IMG/VR virus record: IMGVR_UViG_3300042892_005961
Span: 147,169 to 211,168 of that record
Source: a virus
Direction: 5' to 3' (one strand)
DNA length: 64,000 nt
Position numbers and translations under genes: made by a program. The notes below the pieces were generated by a model. It worked only from the letters and a program-made list of their open reading frames with translations. It had not been told where the DNA came from and did not search any database. Positions 1 through 10,507 of the stretch are shown piece after piece. Position 1 is the stretch's first letter. Every line of letters starts with the position of its first letter.

Positions 1-1018
1 CACAAGCATTTACACCCGATGGTGTACAATGACTAATATAATCATCATATTTAAAAAATCTTTCAGGATCATTTGTAACATCTCCAAGTTCAGAATAATG
101 TATAATTGCAATACACCTTTGTTCTGACGGTAAAACTTCAACTAATTCATCGAATGAATTTTTAAATGTAGTTCCTGTTATAGTTGTTCCTACAAAATTT
201 GTAAATGTTTGTCCTGATTTTGTATATCCTAATAATTGTTTTGTTGAAACATATTGATTACTATTATAACCACTTAAACTTTCATCTAAATCATTTGTTG
301 GGTAATCTGCCCCGATTGGTTTGTCCGACCATACTGTATTTAATCTCCATGAATTAAGTTGTTGTGTATAATCAATTGGGTTAAATATGTCAGTTGTTGG
401 TGATTCGTCGAAATATTCATTTAATACTACTTGTACATTACCTGTTAGTCCTGTTAAATTAGGGAGTTTACGATCTAGTGTTAATGTATTATCTGTTTTT
501 GATACTACCTTATAGATCATACTATTTGTTTGTCCCGTAATTGTTGTACTTGAAAAACCATCTAAAACTACTGTTATAAAATCATTTGGTTTAAAATTCG
601 TACCATCCACCACAACGAGACTTGTTGTTCCACTTAGTTTACTATATGTTAATGGTTGTGGTGTTGTTTTTACTGTTGGTGCGGTTGAATACATAGATAC
701 AAATCCAGCACTACCCATTTCATTTCTTAAAGTTGTAGTTGAACTATTACTAATTGGTGTTCCGTATGTTGTTGAAGTTAAGACATCGCTACCTAAAGAA
801 TATGGATATTTTACCCCTGATTCGTTATCAAATGGGGAAAATACTTTTTGTTGTCCTGTTGTTCCTGTTAAACCACTAAAAATTGTATTATAATCATATT
901 CAGAATCTCCAATTTGAAAGAATTCAATATTGAAACTACCTTTGGCAATTGCCTTTCTACCCTCATTTGTTATTCGGGCTGTTAAATATTCTGCGTGATT
1001 ACTGTTTAAAAAACTCAT
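1..1018 (-). CDS. Virion structural protein, partial (C-terminus beyond left edge)
   Basis: An open frame runs from an ATG at 1018 to the left edge without a stop, giving 339 visible residues and no C-terminus. The protein begins MSFLNSNHAEYLTARITNEG and continues with Thr/Gly/Ser-rich beta-type sequence. Openings of this kind (Asn-x-x-Glu-Tyr-x-Thr-Ala-Arg then a short 'GDSEYDY' stretch) are familiar to me from unnamed structural proteins of T4-like environmental phages, but I cannot assign a T4 gene. It is last in a run of baseplate-associated genes on the same strand. Its start lies 4 nt after a TATTTATA box on the coding strand, and no Shine-Dalgarno is present. Virion role is inference from position and composition. 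Confidence 0.7.
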   Translation of the reverse strand, partial: MSFLNSNHAEYLTARITNEGRKAIAKGSFNIEFFQIGDSEYDYNTIFSGLTGTTGQQKVFSPFDNESGVKYPYSLGSDVLTSTTYGTPISNSSTTTLRNEMGSAGFVSMYSTAPTVKTTPQPLTYSKLSGTTSLVVVDGTNFKPNDFITVVLDGFSSTTITGQTNSMIYKVVSKTDNTLTLDRKLPNLTGLTGNVQVVLNEYFDESPTTDIFNPIDYTQQLNSWRLNTVWSDKPIGADYPTNDLDESLSGYNSNQYVSTKQLLGYTKSGQTFTNFVGTTITGTTFKNSFDELVEVLPSEQRCIAIIHYSELGDVTNDPERFFKYDDYISHCTPSGVNAC

Positions 1019-1022
1019 ATGT

Positions 1023-1030
1023 TATAAATA
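1023..1030 (-). promoter_or_regulatory. TATTTATA box upstream of the gene at 1018
   Basis: Coding-strand TATTTATA ends 4 nt before the ATG. It belongs to the recurrent set of such boxes in front of structural genes and is a candidate late promoter element. The very short spacing would give an almost leaderless transcript if it works as a -10 box. Confidence 0.45.
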
Positions 1031-1043
1031 TCTTTATTTTATT

Positions 1044-2354
1044 TTAATCACAAGGACAAGTTACGTTTGTAAATGATGAGAAGTATATTGCTGATGGATA
1101 GTTTGTTGCCATATAAGCACTATCTTTATTCGTGTCTATTCTTGAACAACATTCACTATTTATCGTCACAAAACTTAAATTACCCGCACTATAATCTACA
1201 TAATATATTGCTGTTAAATCACATCTCTCATACACATCATATGTTTGCGGTGTAGGAGTTGGTGGTAAAGGGGTTGAAGTTGGTGGTGCTCCTGAACAAG
1301 CTGTACAAGCTGTTTGTGCTGTTCCTGTTTGTGCCGAACCATCTCTCATAAATTCTCTTTCATCAGTACCATCAGAAACCCAAAATGTAGTGTTATTAGT
1401 CATATCACCATACACGCTACCATACATTGTGGAAGATAAACCTTTTACTTTTGTTAAATTACATAAAGACGTACCTACAACCGTAATATTAACATTACTA
1501 TATTCACCACCAGTACATGCTGTTGGTCCGTTAACTAAACTAACATAACCACTAAACGTAGTTTCAAATGGAGTTGGTTGTGGTGTTGCAGTTGCCGGTA
1601 AAGGAGTTGGTGTTGTAGGACAACTACAAGGCGTTGATCCATAAGATATATCCGTAATACTTGCACCAACTGCGAATAATGAACCATTTTGAATACAATC
1701 ATTTATTACTTGTGGTCCAATACCAAATGTTAAATCAATTGTCTCACCGCAACAATCAATATATCTAATATCACCTCCCGTATCAACCTCAAATTGTACA
1801 GATGTTACACAATTAGGTGTTGGGGTTGGGGTTACAGTTGCCGGTAATGGGGTTACAGTTGCCGGTAATGGTGTTACAGTTGCTGGTAATGGGGTTACTG
1901 TTGCCGGTAATGGGGTTACAGTTGCTGGTAATGGGGTTACTGTTGGTGTATTTGTGGGAGTTGCCGTTGGTACAACTGTTGGTGTGGGAGTTGGTGTGGG
2001 AGTTGGTGTGGGAGTTGGTGTAGTCGGCATTCTTATAGTTAAATTATTATAATCAACACATTCCACACATATAACAGAGTCATCATCTTTTCCATTAAAA
2101 TTTGATGGTATCACTCTAATTGTTTTTATTCCCTCGGGAACAACTACATATGTACCATTTAAACTTGATCTTGGAATATTGGAATATCCAACTAAAGGAA
2201 AATATTTTGACGAGTCAGATCCTGAAAGGGATCCTGTACATAAGGATCCAGAATTGTTGGTACAATCCTCTAAACTTCCCGTACAGGCATACAAATCAAC
2301 ATTTAATATTGATACTCCTAAAGTAAATCCTGTTAATCGTATTGTATATGACAT
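1044..2354 (-). CDS. Modular Cys-rich protein with Pro-Thr linkers, probable tail adhesin
   Basis: 436 residues. Residues 1-108 form a Cys-containing N-terminal domain (begins MSYTIRLTGF). Residues 110-178 are a Pro-Thr linker holding five copies of TPLPATV. Then come module A (about 179-245, with the string FGIGPQVINDCIQN), a short linker, module B (about 262-352, with TNNTTFWVSDGTDEREFMRD), another linker and a final Cys-rich module (about 370-436, ending NVTCPCD). Modules A and B recur in the 710-residue protein at 10508-12640. No signal peptide or membrane segment is visible. The start follows a TATTTATA box by 5 nt. The role as a surface-displayed tail or baseplate appendage is inference from linker architecture and neighbourhood; no enzymatic motif is seen. 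Confidence 0.75.
   Translation of the reverse strand: MSYTIRLTGFTLGVSILNVDLYACTGSLEDCTNNSGSLCTGSLSGSDSSKYFPLVGYSNIPRSSLNGTYVVVPEGIKTIRVIPSNFNGKDDDSVICVECVDYNNLTIRMPTTPTPTPTPTPTPTPTVVPTATPTNTPTVTPLPATVTPLPATVTPLPATVTPLPATVTPLPATVTPTPTPNCVTSVQFEVDTGGDIRYIDCCGETIDLTFGIGPQVINDCIQNGSLFAVGASITDISYGSTPCSCPTTPTPLPATATPQPTPFETTFSGYVSLVNGPTACTGGEYSNVNITVVGTSLCNLTKVKGLSSTMYGSVYGDMTNNTTFWVSDGTDEREFMRDGSAQTGTAQTACTACSGAPPTSTPLPPTPTPQTYDVYERCDLTAIYYVDYSAGNLSFVTINSECCSRIDTNKDSAYMATNYPSAIYFSSFTNVTCPCD
1838..1943 (-). repeat. 21-bp tandem repeat coding TPLPATV x5
   Basis: Five consecutive 21-bp units encode TPLPATV in the Pro-Thr linker. Units differ at silent positions (gcc/gct and gtg/ggg variants on the plus strand), so the peptide is conserved while the DNA has drifted. 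Confidence 0.9.
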
Positions 2355-2359
2355 ATTTC

Positions 2360-2367
2360 TATAAATA
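2360..2367 (-). promoter_or_regulatory. TATTTATA box upstream of the gene at 2354
   Basis: Coding-strand TATTTATA, 5 nt before the ATG. It lies just downstream of the terminator that closes the preceding gene, so a fresh transcript is expected here. Candidate late promoter element. Confidence 0.5.
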
Positions 2368-2389
2368 GTATTATATAGAATTTAAACAA

Positions 2390-2415
2390 AAAACCCCTTA
2401 AAATAAAGGGGTTTT
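2390..2415 (-). terminator. Rho-independent terminator after the 188-residue gene
   Basis: A 10-bp perfect stem (AAAACCCCTT paired with AAGGGGTTTT) around a 6-nt loop, followed on the minus strand by a T-rich run. It sits between the stop of the gene at 2438-3004 and the start of the gene at 2354. The symmetric A/T flanks mean it could also act on the plus strand, but no plus-strand gene ends here. Confidence 0.85.
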
Positions 2416-2437
2416 AATATTGTTTTGTTTTTAAATT

Positions 2438-3004
2438 TTATGTTGAGCAAACATTAATGTCCGTTACAAATCCACTTGCTGAAATTTGTCCTGTATATGT
2501 TGCAAATCCACTGTCGGTTCTATAATAAGCGTGATATTCATCCTCTCCACCATAACCACTTGTTAAACCAGCATCAGTAAAGAATTGTTCTACATTGGCT
2601 GCATTATTTGTTGCGGCAAATACTTCAGTTAAGAGACTTTGAGGTTCTCCACCACCACCAGTAATAGCAGCACAAGCCTGTCCAATATTCGATTGTGTAA
2701 CTGATGGTCCTAATTGATATGAATATGATGTTACTACAGGTGTTGGACTCGGAGTAGGTGTTGGGGTTGCTGCTGCCGGTGTCGCCAGCCACGGGGTTGT
2801 AGTTGTACAAGTACCTGTACTTGCAATTGTTCCCCCTGTTATAGCATCATTAATACCGGTAATTGTATGACCTGCTGTTAATTGGGCTTTTGTAATACCA
2901 GAGGCTAATTCTGATACAACGTTAGCATTTGTTGTTCCTGAAATATTAAACGGACCCGCTGCAGTTCCTGAGGATTCCGATTTTAATGTAAATGTTACTG
3001 TCAT
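2438..3004 (-). CDS. Small modular virion protein with Pro-Thr linker
   Basis: 188 residues. An N-terminal beta-type segment (residues 1-72) is followed by a short linker ([15 protein letters not shown]) and a C-terminal module (about 90-188) beginning TSYSYQLGPS with [11 protein letters not shown] and GEDEYHAYY. The same module, clearly diverged, ends the 1683-residue protein just upstream ([29 protein letters not shown]). The gene therefore looks like a separate carrier for a module also found on a baseplate protein. It has its own TATTTATA box 16 nt before the ATG and a strong terminator after the stop, so it may be transcribed alone. Function unknown; display on the virion is inference. 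Confidence 0.75.
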   Translation of the reverse strand: MTVTFTLKSESSGTAAGPFNISGTTNANVVSELASGITKAQLTAGHTITGINDAITGGTIASTGTCTTTTPWLATPAAATPTPTPSPTPVVTSYSYQLGPSVTQSNIGQACAAITGGGGEPQSLLTEVFAATNNAANVEQFFTDAGLTSGYGGEDEYHAYYRTDSGFATYTGQISASGFVTDINVCST

Positions 3005-3020
3005 ATTATTTGTTTCTTTT

Positions 3021-3028
3021 TATAAATA
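3021..3028 (-). promoter_or_regulatory. TATTTATA box upstream of the gene at 3004
   Basis: Coding-strand TATTTATA, 16 nt before the ATG, in the 42-bp gap after the 1683-residue gene. Candidate late promoter element. Confidence 0.5.
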
Positions 3029-3046
3029 TCTGTTTATTTTGTTTTA

Positions 3047-6000
3047 TTAAGGTTGTTCAGCACAAACACTTTTGTCCGATACCTGACCAGTATATGAAAT
3101 TCTTCCTGAATATGGTGATCCTCCACTATTTAAAGCGAATGAGTGATATTCATTTTCACCGGTATATACGTTTACTAAATTAGGATCTGTAAAGAATTGT
3201 TCTACATTAAATGGTTGATCTGCCGCCGCATATGCTAGAATATAGAAATCCTGACCGTAATTTTGACAAGCCAAACTCGATGATGTATAAGATGGTCCTA
3301 ATTGATAAGCATACGATGTTGCAGGTACAGGTGTGTCTGTAGGTACCGGTGTTGCCGTTGGTGGGAATGGTGTTGGTGTTGGTGATTCTGTTGGTACGTT
3401 TGTTGGTACTGCTGTTGGTACGTTTGTTGGTACTGCTGTTGGTATTGCTGTTGGTACGTTTGTTGGTACGTTTGTTGGTACGTTTGTTGGTACGTTAGTT
3501 GGTACTGCTGTTGGTACGTTAGTTGGTACTGGTGTTGGTGTTGGTCCACAATATGTACAATCACTTGATATGTTACAAGTATTACCACATTCAACATCAG
3601 TTAATAAACCTGAATTAATAATTGGAGCTGTTCCACCTTGTAGACAATGCTGTCTACTTGTACCAGGTAATAAATTAATTGATTGTTCAGTTCCATTACA
3701 ATTTGTTATTGTATAGTTTCCTGTTGTTCCACCTTCATTATAAATTGTCCAACATATACAAGGTAATGGTGTCGAAGTTGGTATTGCTGTTGGTACGTTT
3801 GTAGGTACTGCTGTTGGTACGTTTGTTGGTACTGCTGTTGGTATTGCTGTTGGTACGTTTGTTGGTACGTTTGTTGGTACGTTAGTTGGTATGTTAGTTG
3901 GTATGTTAGTTGGTATATTGGTTGGTTCTGGTGTATTAGTTGGGACCGCCGTTGGTACGTTAGTTGGTATGTTGGTTGGTATGTTGGTTGGTATATTGGT
4001 TGGTACTGCTGTCGGTACTGCTGTTGGTACGTTAGTTGGTAATGGTGTTGGTGTGCTGTAGATAACATCAACATCAACATTAAAGTTACAATCTGGCGTT
4101 GGAGTTGGAGTTGGTGTTGTAGTGTTAGTAGGTGTTGGGGTTGGTGTATTTGTCGCTGGTAATGGCGTAGGAGTTGGTGTATTTGTTGCGGATTCCGGTA
4201 ATGGTGTTGGAGTATTTGTATTTGTTGGTGTAGGAGTTGGTGTACTATAGATAACATCAACATCAACATTAAAGTTACAATCTGGTGTTGGAGTTGCGGT
4301 ATTTGTTGGTGTTGGAGTTGGGGTATTTGTTGGTGTTGGAGTTGGGGTATTAGTTGCTAATTCTGGTGTATTTGTATTTGTTGGTGTTGGGGTTGGTGTT
4401 GGTGTACCATATATAATGTCCACATTTATTTCAAAATCACAATTTGGTGTAGAAGTTGGTGTACTAGTTGGTGTTGGAGTATTTGTATTTGTTGGTGTAG
4501 GAGTTGGTGTACTATATACAACTAAAACATCAACATTAAAGTTACAATCTGGTGTTGGTGTAGGTGTTGCAGTGTTAGTAGGTGTTGGAGTTGGGGTACT
4601 ATAAAATATTTCTACGTCAACAGCAAACTCACAATTTGGTGTGGCTGTTGGGGTTGGTGTTGGGGTTGGTGTACTAGTAACAACTAAAACATCAACTAAG
4701 AAATTACAATTTGGTGTAGGTGATGGAGTAGGTGTTGGTGTACTAGTAACAACTAAAACATCAACATTAAAATTACAATCTGGTGTTGGGGTTGGTGTTG
4801 GGGTTGGTGTACTAGTAACAACTAAAACATCAACATTAAAATTACAATCTGGTGTTGGGGTTGGTGTTGGTGTATTTGTTGCAGGTGATGCCGTTACTGT
4901 TGGTGTTGGGGTGGAAGGTAATGGTGTTGCAGTTGCTGGTAATGGTGTAGCTGTTGGTGTGGCTGTTGGTGTTGGTGTGTTTGTTGGAGTTGGTGTTGGT
5001 CCTGGCTCATATATCGCTAATCCTCCACTAAATCTACAATCTTTCACATCATTTTGACCAATTGATACATATCCATAATCTAAATAATTATTTACTGTAC
5101 AATCATTTGGACCGTATTTGTAAGATGTGAATTTAATTTTTTCACGTCCTTCATTATCTATGAAAAATTCATATGATATTATTTTTTGTTTTGTTGTTCC
5201 TGTAATCGATGAATTACCAATTTCGGTTCCGTATTGTGTGTTTTTACCTTCTCCATCTATAGTTGATCCAGAATAGGTGTTAATATATGTAATTGTATTT
5301 TGTATCGCCCTTTTCCACAGTATTTTTAATTGTTGGTCTATTTCACTATAAACCGAAAGGTTATTAGTTGTACCTCCACTATATAATTTAACACTAATAC
5401 CATTAGTTGTAACGGTATTATCGTTATTAAATGTTAATGTTGTTCCAGTTAATGAAGTTGCTCCACTGATTAAAACATATGTACATCCTGTAACATTTGT
5501 TGTTGTGTTTAATGCAGAAGCATTTTCAGGGTCAGTCATACCTGAATAAACTATACCGTCAATTTCAAATATTGGATAAAGTTTAACATAACCATCGTGT
5601 TTTGTTTCCCCATCTTCATCAATTTCAATAGAAAAACCAAGATCATCGTCAGCCTGTTGTATTAAATAATCAAAATAACTTGTAAATCCTGTTGGTATTT
5701 CTAAATCAAAATTAATGTGGTCTTCCGTTTCTGTAGGTTGACATCCATATCTATATTGATATTTTGATCTACCAAAAATATTATTTGAAATTAAATTACC
5801 TCCCGTCCATAAAGTTGTTGCAGGAATAATTTGATCGATAACACTTGTCCAATAAGGACTCATTTTTTCAATAAACAAATTAATGTCAGGAAATGTGTAT
5901 GCTTTGTTAGGTGAAAAATCTCTAGTAATATAATCTTGATAGATGTCCTCTAATGTAATATAATTCTTCTTATATTTTATTAAATTAGAATTTTTAATTT

Positions 6001-8098
6001 GTTGATGTATCATTAAATCGACATACTCAGCGAATGTTACTCCTGTTTGTGGTGTTAAACTATTTGTACCGAATGTTGTACCTGTTGGACCAAAGTCTCT
6101 AGATTTACGATATATGTCATAATCAACCGCTTGTGCTGATGATAAATAAACTTCAATATTTTTTCTATTTAATAATAAACCAGAATTATCATTAAGATTT
6201 TCTGTTTGATTATTATCAATAATATTTTTTAATTTATATCCTGAGTCTAATCCTGGCAATTTTCTATAAACGTCAAAATAATCTTCACCATAGGTATATG
6301 CACTATTTTTAGTAACAATATTTTTAGTTCTTCCTGTTACCGTTGAATTATCGATATCAATCACTAATGGTGATTTATGATCTGTAGTATTATCATACCA
6401 ACCAGATCCTTTTTGGAAAAAATATTCTGTTGATCCCGTAATTCCTTTAGGTAATAACGTATCTCCATTAACGGGATAATTTTCAGAATTAAATGTTGTT
6501 GTACCTGTAGTTATACCAGTATAATATCTATATGGAAGATATGTTACACCATTAATAGTTCCACCTGTTGGTAAGAATATTCCTGTTTTGTAAGTTTTAG
6601 TTCCCGATATAACATCATAAATGTCACCTTTTAAATCAAATGATTTAGGTAAAGATATTACCTTGTAAACATATTGATTAATTTTAATCATTGGTTCAGG
6701 AGCACCTAAAAATCTTAAAAAAAATTCTAAAGATTGTCTTGTACCTTTTGATTTATAAATGTAAGCCAAGTTAACTAACAACCTTCGATAAAATTCATAT
6801 TCGGCGTCTATTAAAGACGTTCCCGATACTAATCCAGAATATTGTTGTGATGTCTTAGTGTATAATAATTCATCTAAACCTTTCTCATCAATTAAGTTAA
6901 TTGTATCTAACCCTAAAGTATTTGCCAAGTTTTTTAACAATACATCGGGTACGTTATTAATACCGTCATAACTTACATTTCTCATGTAAGCAATATTATC
7001 AATATATTTTTTTACACTATCAAAACTTTGTCCATATAATTGAAATAATGATTCGGCCTTTTTATCGGGACTATCAAATTCAAACAATTGAGGTGATGTT
7101 AAAAACCTAACAAATAAGTTAGACTTATAATCATCAATTTCATCTGCTATATTACTTAAATTTGTTAAATAACTATCATATTCTAAACCTGTAATTTTAA
7201 TGTTCCAATCTTCCTTATCGGATAACGGCCAACTATAATTTACTGAAATTAATTCGGTTTTTGTTTCGTCAAAACTATCTCTTGGTACCTTAAAACTTGA
7301 AGTATATTTTGGAAAAGTGTCTCTGTTTAATAAACTTTCCTCTAAATCATCTAAACCTTTAAAGAACTCTTCAACAACACCATCATTTGGTTTAATTAAT
7401 ATATTTTCAGAAAACCCCGTTAAGTTATCAAATGGTTTACCACTTACCTTTAATGAAATTATATTATCACTATTAGGTTCAATATATGAAATTACATCAT
7501 ATGTTTTTCCACTTATTGAAATTAAATAGTTTTTAAAAGAAGTATAAAAATCTCTGTTTTTATTAATTGAAGGTAATATGGTATTACTTTTCGGTGTAAC
7601 CATAACAATCGAAAATGGATTGTATAGTTTACTGTACTCAACTTTAAATTGAGTGGTGTTACTTATATTATCATATGTAATATTATTAGCGGTAAAATTC
7701 GTTACTTTAATTAAACTATTAGAATCAATTAAAATAGCCGCAGGAAAATTATTAATTATATTAGTTGTCGCAACACCTAGTCTACTTTTTAATGATCCAA
7801 ATAAAGATTTAGCAGCATCATTTTTAGAACCTTTAAATTTTATTTCTTTATTTTTACTTGTAGTACCACTCGTAGTTGTACTTGAAGTTTGTCCTTTTAA
7901 ATCATCTAATGTTAAAAAATTAGAAAACGGATTTGTTTTAAAATTCTTTGTATCTCTTTGTATTACCTCACTATCTAACGCAAAGTTCGTATTAGTCAAT
8001 TGACCGGTACCCGTGGTAATTTGATTACCGACTAGATTGTCACTGAATGTATCGGCACCACTCGCAGCTTGACTTGGAATTTTACGTAATTTTGCCAT
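3047..8098 (-). CDS. Baseplate wedge protein, P2 gpI / T4 gp7-like, with long Pro-Thr modular tail
   Basis: 1683 residues. Residues of about 340-490 look like the tail protein I family: a segment with [20 protein letters not shown], then [12 protein letters not shown], then [21 protein letters not shown] and [12 protein letters not shown]. The Lys-Gly-Thr-Arg then Phe-Leu-Arg-Phe-Leu-Gly string is typical of gpI proteins, whose T4 structural counterpart is gp7. From about residue 1030 the protein changes to Pro-Thr linkers carrying eight short units of the form C(N/E/D)FxVDVxVxYS. [16 protein letters not shown]-type linkers follow, flanking a Cys-rich module (CICWTIYN... to about residue 1520). 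A last module ([10 protein letters not shown]...) is shared with the neighbouring 188-residue protein. The start codon overlaps the stop of the upstream gene (TAATG), suggesting coupling. The tail of roughly 650 residues is unusual for this family. Confidence 0.7.
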   Translation of the reverse strand: MAKLRKIPSQAASGADTFSDNLVGNQITTGTGQLTNTNFALDSEVIQRDTKNFKTNPFSNFLTLDDLKGQTSSTTTSGTTSKNKEIKFKGSKNDAAKSLFGSLKSRLGVATTNIINNFPAAILIDSNSLIKVTNFTANNITYDNISNTTQFKVEYSKLYNPFSIVMVTPKSNTILPSINKNRDFYTSFKNYLISISGKTYDVISYIEPNSDNIISLKVSGKPFDNLTGFSENILIKPNDGVVEEFFKGLDDLEESLLNRDTFPKYTSSFKVPRDSFDETKTELISVNYSWPLSDKEDWNIKITGLEYDSYLTNLSNIADEIDDYKSNLFVRFLTSPQLFEFDSPDKKAESLFQLYGQSFDSVKKYIDNIAYMRNVSYDGINNVPDVLLKNLANTLGLDTINLIDEKGLDELLYTKTSQQYSGLVSGTSLIDAEYEFYRRLLVNLAYIYKSKGTRQSLEFFLRFLGAPEPMIKINQYVYKVISLPKSFDLKGDIYDVISGTKTYKTGIFLPTGGTINGVTYLPYRYYTGITTGTTTFNSENYPVNGDTLLPKGITGSTEYFFQKGSGWYDNTTDHKSPLVIDIDNSTVTGRTKNIVTKNSAYTYGEDYFDVYRKLPGLDSGYKLKNIIDNNQTENLNDNSGLLLNRKNIEVYLSSAQAVDYDIYRKSRDFGPTGTTFGTNSLTPQTGVTFAEYVDLMIHQQIKNSNLIKYKKNYITLEDIYQDYITRDFSPNKAYTFPDINLFIEKMSPYWTSVIDQIIPATTLWTGGNLISNNIFGRSKYQYRYGCQPTETEDHINFDLEIPTGFTSYFDYLIQQADDDLGFSIEIDEDGETKHDGYVKLYPIFEIDGIVYSGMTDPENASALNTTTNVTGCTYVLISGATSLTGTTLTFNNDNTVTTNGISVKLYSGGTTNNLSVYSEIDQQLKILWKRAIQNTITYINTYSGSTIDGEGKNTQYGTEIGNSSITGTTKQKIISYEFFIDNEGREKIKFTSYKYGPNDCTVNNYLDYGYVSIGQNDVKDCRFSGGLAIYEPGPTPTPTNTPTPTATPTATPLPATATPLPSTPTPTVTASPATNTPTPTPTPDCNFNVDVLVVTSTPTPTPTPTPDCNFNVDVLVVTSTPTPTPSPTPNCNFLVDVLVVTSTPTPTPTPTATPNCEFAVDVEIFYSTPTPTPTNTATPTPTPDCNFNVDVLVVYSTPTPTPTNTNTPTPTSTPTSTPNCDFEINVDIIYGTPTPTPTPTNTNTPELATNTPTPTPTNTPTPTPTNTATPTPDCNFNVDVDVIYSTPTPTPTNTNTPTPLPESATNTPTPTPLPATNTPTPTPTNTTTPTPTPTPDCNFNVDVDVIYSTPTPLPTNVPTAVPTAVPTNIPTNIPTNIPTNVPTAVPTNTPEPTNIPTNIPTNIPTNVPTNVPTNVPTAIPTAVPTNVPTAVPTNVPTAIPTSTPLPCICWTIYNEGGTTGNYTITNCNGTEQSINLLPGTSRQHCLQGGTAPIINSGLLTDVECGNTCNISSDCTYCGPTPTPVPTNVPTAVPTNVPTNVPTNVPTNVPTAIPTAVPTNVPTAVPTNVPTESPTPTPFPPTATPVPTDTPVPATSYAYQLGPSYTSSSLACQNYGQDFYILAYAAADQPFNVEQFFTDPNLVNVYTGENEYHSFALNSGGSPYSGRISYTGQVSDKSVCAEQP
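3340..4060 (-). repeat. VPTNVPTA-type low-complexity repeats
   Basis: Two tracts (about 3340-3545 and 3770-4060) of 9- to 12-bp units encode Val/Ile-Pro-Thr-Asn/Ala triplet peptides within the 1683-residue protein. They are separated by a Cys-rich module. The plus strand is GT-rich and nearly free of C. Confidence 0.85.
4050..4875 (-). repeat. Tandem CxFxVDV minimodules; locally a perfect 69-bp period
   Basis: Eight units each encode a Cys-x-Phe-x-Val-Asp-Val beta-strand-like peptide followed by a Pro-Thr linker. The two units whose shared string begins at 4742 and at 4811 are a near-identical 69-bp tandem repeat. Units toward 4050 are more diverged and have longer linkers, which fits growth by tandem duplication. 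Confidence 0.85.
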
Positions 8099-9009
8099 TA
8101 GATATTAGTGATTGTATCAAAGTTTAAATTTTCATCAATATCATTACGGTTTTCTCTAACCTCATATAGAGTTTCGTTAAAGTTGTCTTTAATTTCAAAT
8201 AAGTTATATTGTTTATAGATGTTATTATCTTTATCGTAAATTGTGTAAATACCTGGAGTAACCGCCTTAGTTTGATTACCGTAAAGAGCATTTGCAAGTG
8301 TTGACGCATCATGTTCAACCATATCAATTTCGATAGTTGTTGGGTTCATATATGTATTTGATAAAATAACCATTTGACCTGGACTACCAATAAATGGAAC
8401 GGTATTTGGTTTGTTTGACGGTGCAGACGATGGTGTAATTGTTAAAAACATAAAGTTTGTTGCACCTTCACTATATTGATATCTTACTGACTTTTGTGTT
8501 GAACTATTTAGATTCGCCGTAACAGGAGTACAATAAAAAGAAGACGTAACAATTTTATAGAAATTTGGTGTTTTTTGTTTGTTATTAGAATTTATATATT
8601 CAATCCTATAACCAACTAAACCTTGTGGTGTAAATTTATTTCTATCTTCAGACTTAACATTTGATAAATCCAAGATTAGTCCTCTTACTGATGGTAATGA
8701 TGCTAAAACACCACAATCCATAATTGTTGTTCTAATTTGTTTTGGTCTGATATGAAGTGTGTATATTCCTAAATCAGGAAAATCTGTTGCATTTAATTTA
8801 AGATTATATAAACCTCCTAAGATTTCCACACCACTTTCTCCACCGGTATTTCCATTATGTAAAATAGGTGTTAATACCTGATTTGGGGTTAATTTCTTTA
8901 ATACTGTTGGAGTTGTTGAGATCCGATTGGGTGCATAATGATAAAGTATTTCTACATCATCGGGTGATACATCCGCCGGTCTAACTATTCCATATGATCC
9001 TACTGCCAT
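8098..9009 (-). CDS. Virion structural protein, unknown, upstream of gpI/gp7-like gene
   Basis: 303 residues beginning [20 protein letters not shown]. The sequence is mixed beta with no membrane segment and no enzymatic motif that I recognise. The stop overlaps the start of the wedge protein gene by one base (TAATG), so both should be made from one transcript in related amounts. I read it as a baseplate-associated protein because it lies within the wedge operon; the exact T4 counterpart is unclear. The start is preceded by a TATTTATA box 10 nt away and no Shine-Dalgarno. Confidence 0.7.
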   Translation of the reverse strand: MAVGSYGIVRPADVSPDDVEILYHYAPNRISTTPTVLKKLTPNQVLTPILHNGNTGGESGVEILGGLYNLKLNATDFPDLGIYTLHIRPKQIRTTIMDCGVLASLPSVRGLILDLSNVKSEDRNKFTPQGLVGYRIEYINSNNKQKTPNFYKIVTSSFYCTPVTANLNSSTQKSVRYQYSEGATNFMFLTITPSSAPSNKPNTVPFIGSPGQMVILSNTYMNPTTIEIDMVEHDASTLANALYGNQTKAVTPGIYTIYDKDNNIYKQYNLFEIKDNFNETLYEVRENRNDIDENLNFDTITNI

Positions 9010-9019
9010 ATTCTTTTAT

Positions 9020-9027
9020 TATAAATA
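9020..9027 (-). promoter_or_regulatory. TATTTATA box upstream of the gene at 9009
   Basis: Coding-strand TATTTATA, 10 nt before the ATG, in a 24-bp gap. Candidate late promoter element. Confidence 0.5.
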
Positions 9028-9033
9028 TAAATC

Positions 9034-10506
9034 TTATTGTTTTTTAACTTTAAAAAATCCATTTCCATAAACATCTAACTCACTCATGTTGTCAATTTCA
9101 CCCAATCTTAGATTAACCTCCATGACACCTTGACGTCCTCTTTCCACAAAAATGTCAGAATATACTGTTGGGTCATCGATAAAACCTAAGAAATGTTCGT
9201 TTCTTGTTAACATATGATTTATAACATACTCGGTAGCAAATTCTGTTGTATTACCACTTGTTGTTAAATATGGTACAGTATTTATTGTGTTTCCCGATAT
9301 TTCATATGTATAACCACTAGTTGGTCCAAACCTATAATTTGGAACACTTCCCGTTATTTGTGTAAATCCATCTTCTCTATCCATATAATATAAATCATCT
9401 ACCGTATATCCTGTATACTTTGTTCCATCAGATAATGATCCTGAATCAACACCATAAGGTGTGGTTTCACCATATCTCTTAAATTCACCAATTCTGCTTT
9501 GACCTATTGCCATAAATTTAAATGTCTTTGTGGGTGTTGCAGTATATCCTGTGTTAGAATATTCATAATCATTTAAATAATTTAAAGATCCTGTTATTTG
9601 TGTATATGGTATTGTAAACCCGCTAAATGTCCCTAATACATTAACATTATCAGTAATAGAACCTGTATTAAAAATGGTTATGTTTTTAGTTATTTTTTGA
9701 TTTGACCATGGAGAGTTTAAAAAAATTGATATATCAAAACTACTTATATTTGATCCCGAATATGTTTCTTTATATGAACCTGTATATGACGATGTATATG
9801 GTGTATAATTAAATGACGCGGTTGGAAAATTTGAATATAAAACTCCTCCATTTGAATCTAATGAACCTGTAATTGATAGTGATCCTGTTATATTTTGTTT
9901 AACTCCCCAATCTATTGTAAAATCTTGATCAACAATTTTTCTTAATTTATCAGGATTTACAGTACTATAAATCGTAACATGTGATCCTGATATTCTATAT
10001 GTAAAATTAACTAATTGTTCTACTTGTTCCATATTTCCATCGAATGAAACCATAACACCCATTTCATCCACATCCGATTCTAAATAAATTGGTATCTCAT
10101 ATTCATAACCCGTAAATCCCGTGTATAAATTCCAATTATCTCCATCCCATTTATAATATTTCCCCTTTGTATTGTTAATTGCAACTTGTTCAACCTCTTT
10201 CCAATATACACTACCAGATGGTATGTTATTTAAATTACTACCTGTTAATGATTGATACGTTTTACCACTATAAAATAAAACAACGCTTCCTGTGTATGTA
10301 ATATCAGGATACCATTTTATGTCACGTACCAAATGTAAACTACCTGTCTCATTTGAAGACGGTACCATACCATCTATTGGGACTGACGCACTATACCAAG
10401 ATTTCCAATCGTTTATTTCTGTATCAAACCAAAAAGTACCAGTTTCTGAATGTAAATTAACATCAGGTATCTGTCTTTTTAATATTGTATATTCGTTTTT
10501 TTTCAT
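9034..10506 (-). CDS. Baseplate-associated structural protein with CBM5/12-like segment
   Basis: 490 residues, rich in Thr-Gly-Ser and Tyr, ending in a basic tail (FFKVKKQ). Residues of about 64-107 read WYPDITYTG, then VVLFYSGKTYQSL, then NLNNIP and a closing Trp. This Trp-Tyr-Gly-Tyr-Pro-Trp pattern resembles chitin/cellulose-binding modules of the CBM5/12 type and recurs twice in the 722-residue protein at 12640-14808. The gene is packed directly against the 710-residue gene upstream (one-base gap). Carbohydrate binding is inference from the pattern alone; a structural baseplate role is suggested by position. Confidence 0.65.
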   Translation of the reverse strand: MKKNEYTILKRQIPDVNLHSETGTFWFDTEINDWKSWYSASVPIDGMVPSSNETGSLHLVRDIKWYPDITYTGSVVLFYSGKTYQSLTGSNLNNIPSGSVYWKEVEQVAINNTKGKYYKWDGDNWNLYTGFTGYEYEIPIYLESDVDEMGVMVSFDGNMEQVEQLVNFTYRISGSHVTIYSTVNPDKLRKIVDQDFTIDWGVKQNITGSLSITGSLDSNGGVLYSNFPTASFNYTPYTSSYTGSYKETYSGSNISSFDISIFLNSPWSNQKITKNITIFNTGSITDNVNVLGTFSGFTIPYTQITGSLNYLNDYEYSNTGYTATPTKTFKFMAIGQSRIGEFKRYGETTPYGVDSGSLSDGTKYTGYTVDDLYYMDREDGFTQITGSVPNYRFGPTSGYTYEISGNTINTVPYLTTSGNTTEFATEYVINHMLTRNEHFLGFIDDPTVYSDIFVERGRQGVMEVNLRLGEIDNMSELDVYGNGFFKVKKQ

Positions 10507-10507
10507 T

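Noticed and set aside
4735-4875. Possible CRISPR array (regular 69-bp repeats)
   Set aside because: Units are tandem without unique spacers, keep an open reading frame and encode protein repeats; no cas genes are present.
3333-5057. Long plus-strand frames rich in Val-Gly opposite the Pro-Thr linkers
   Set aside because: They are the reverse-complement reading of Thr-Pro repeats, cover only the repeat tracts, and lie opposite a well-supported gene.
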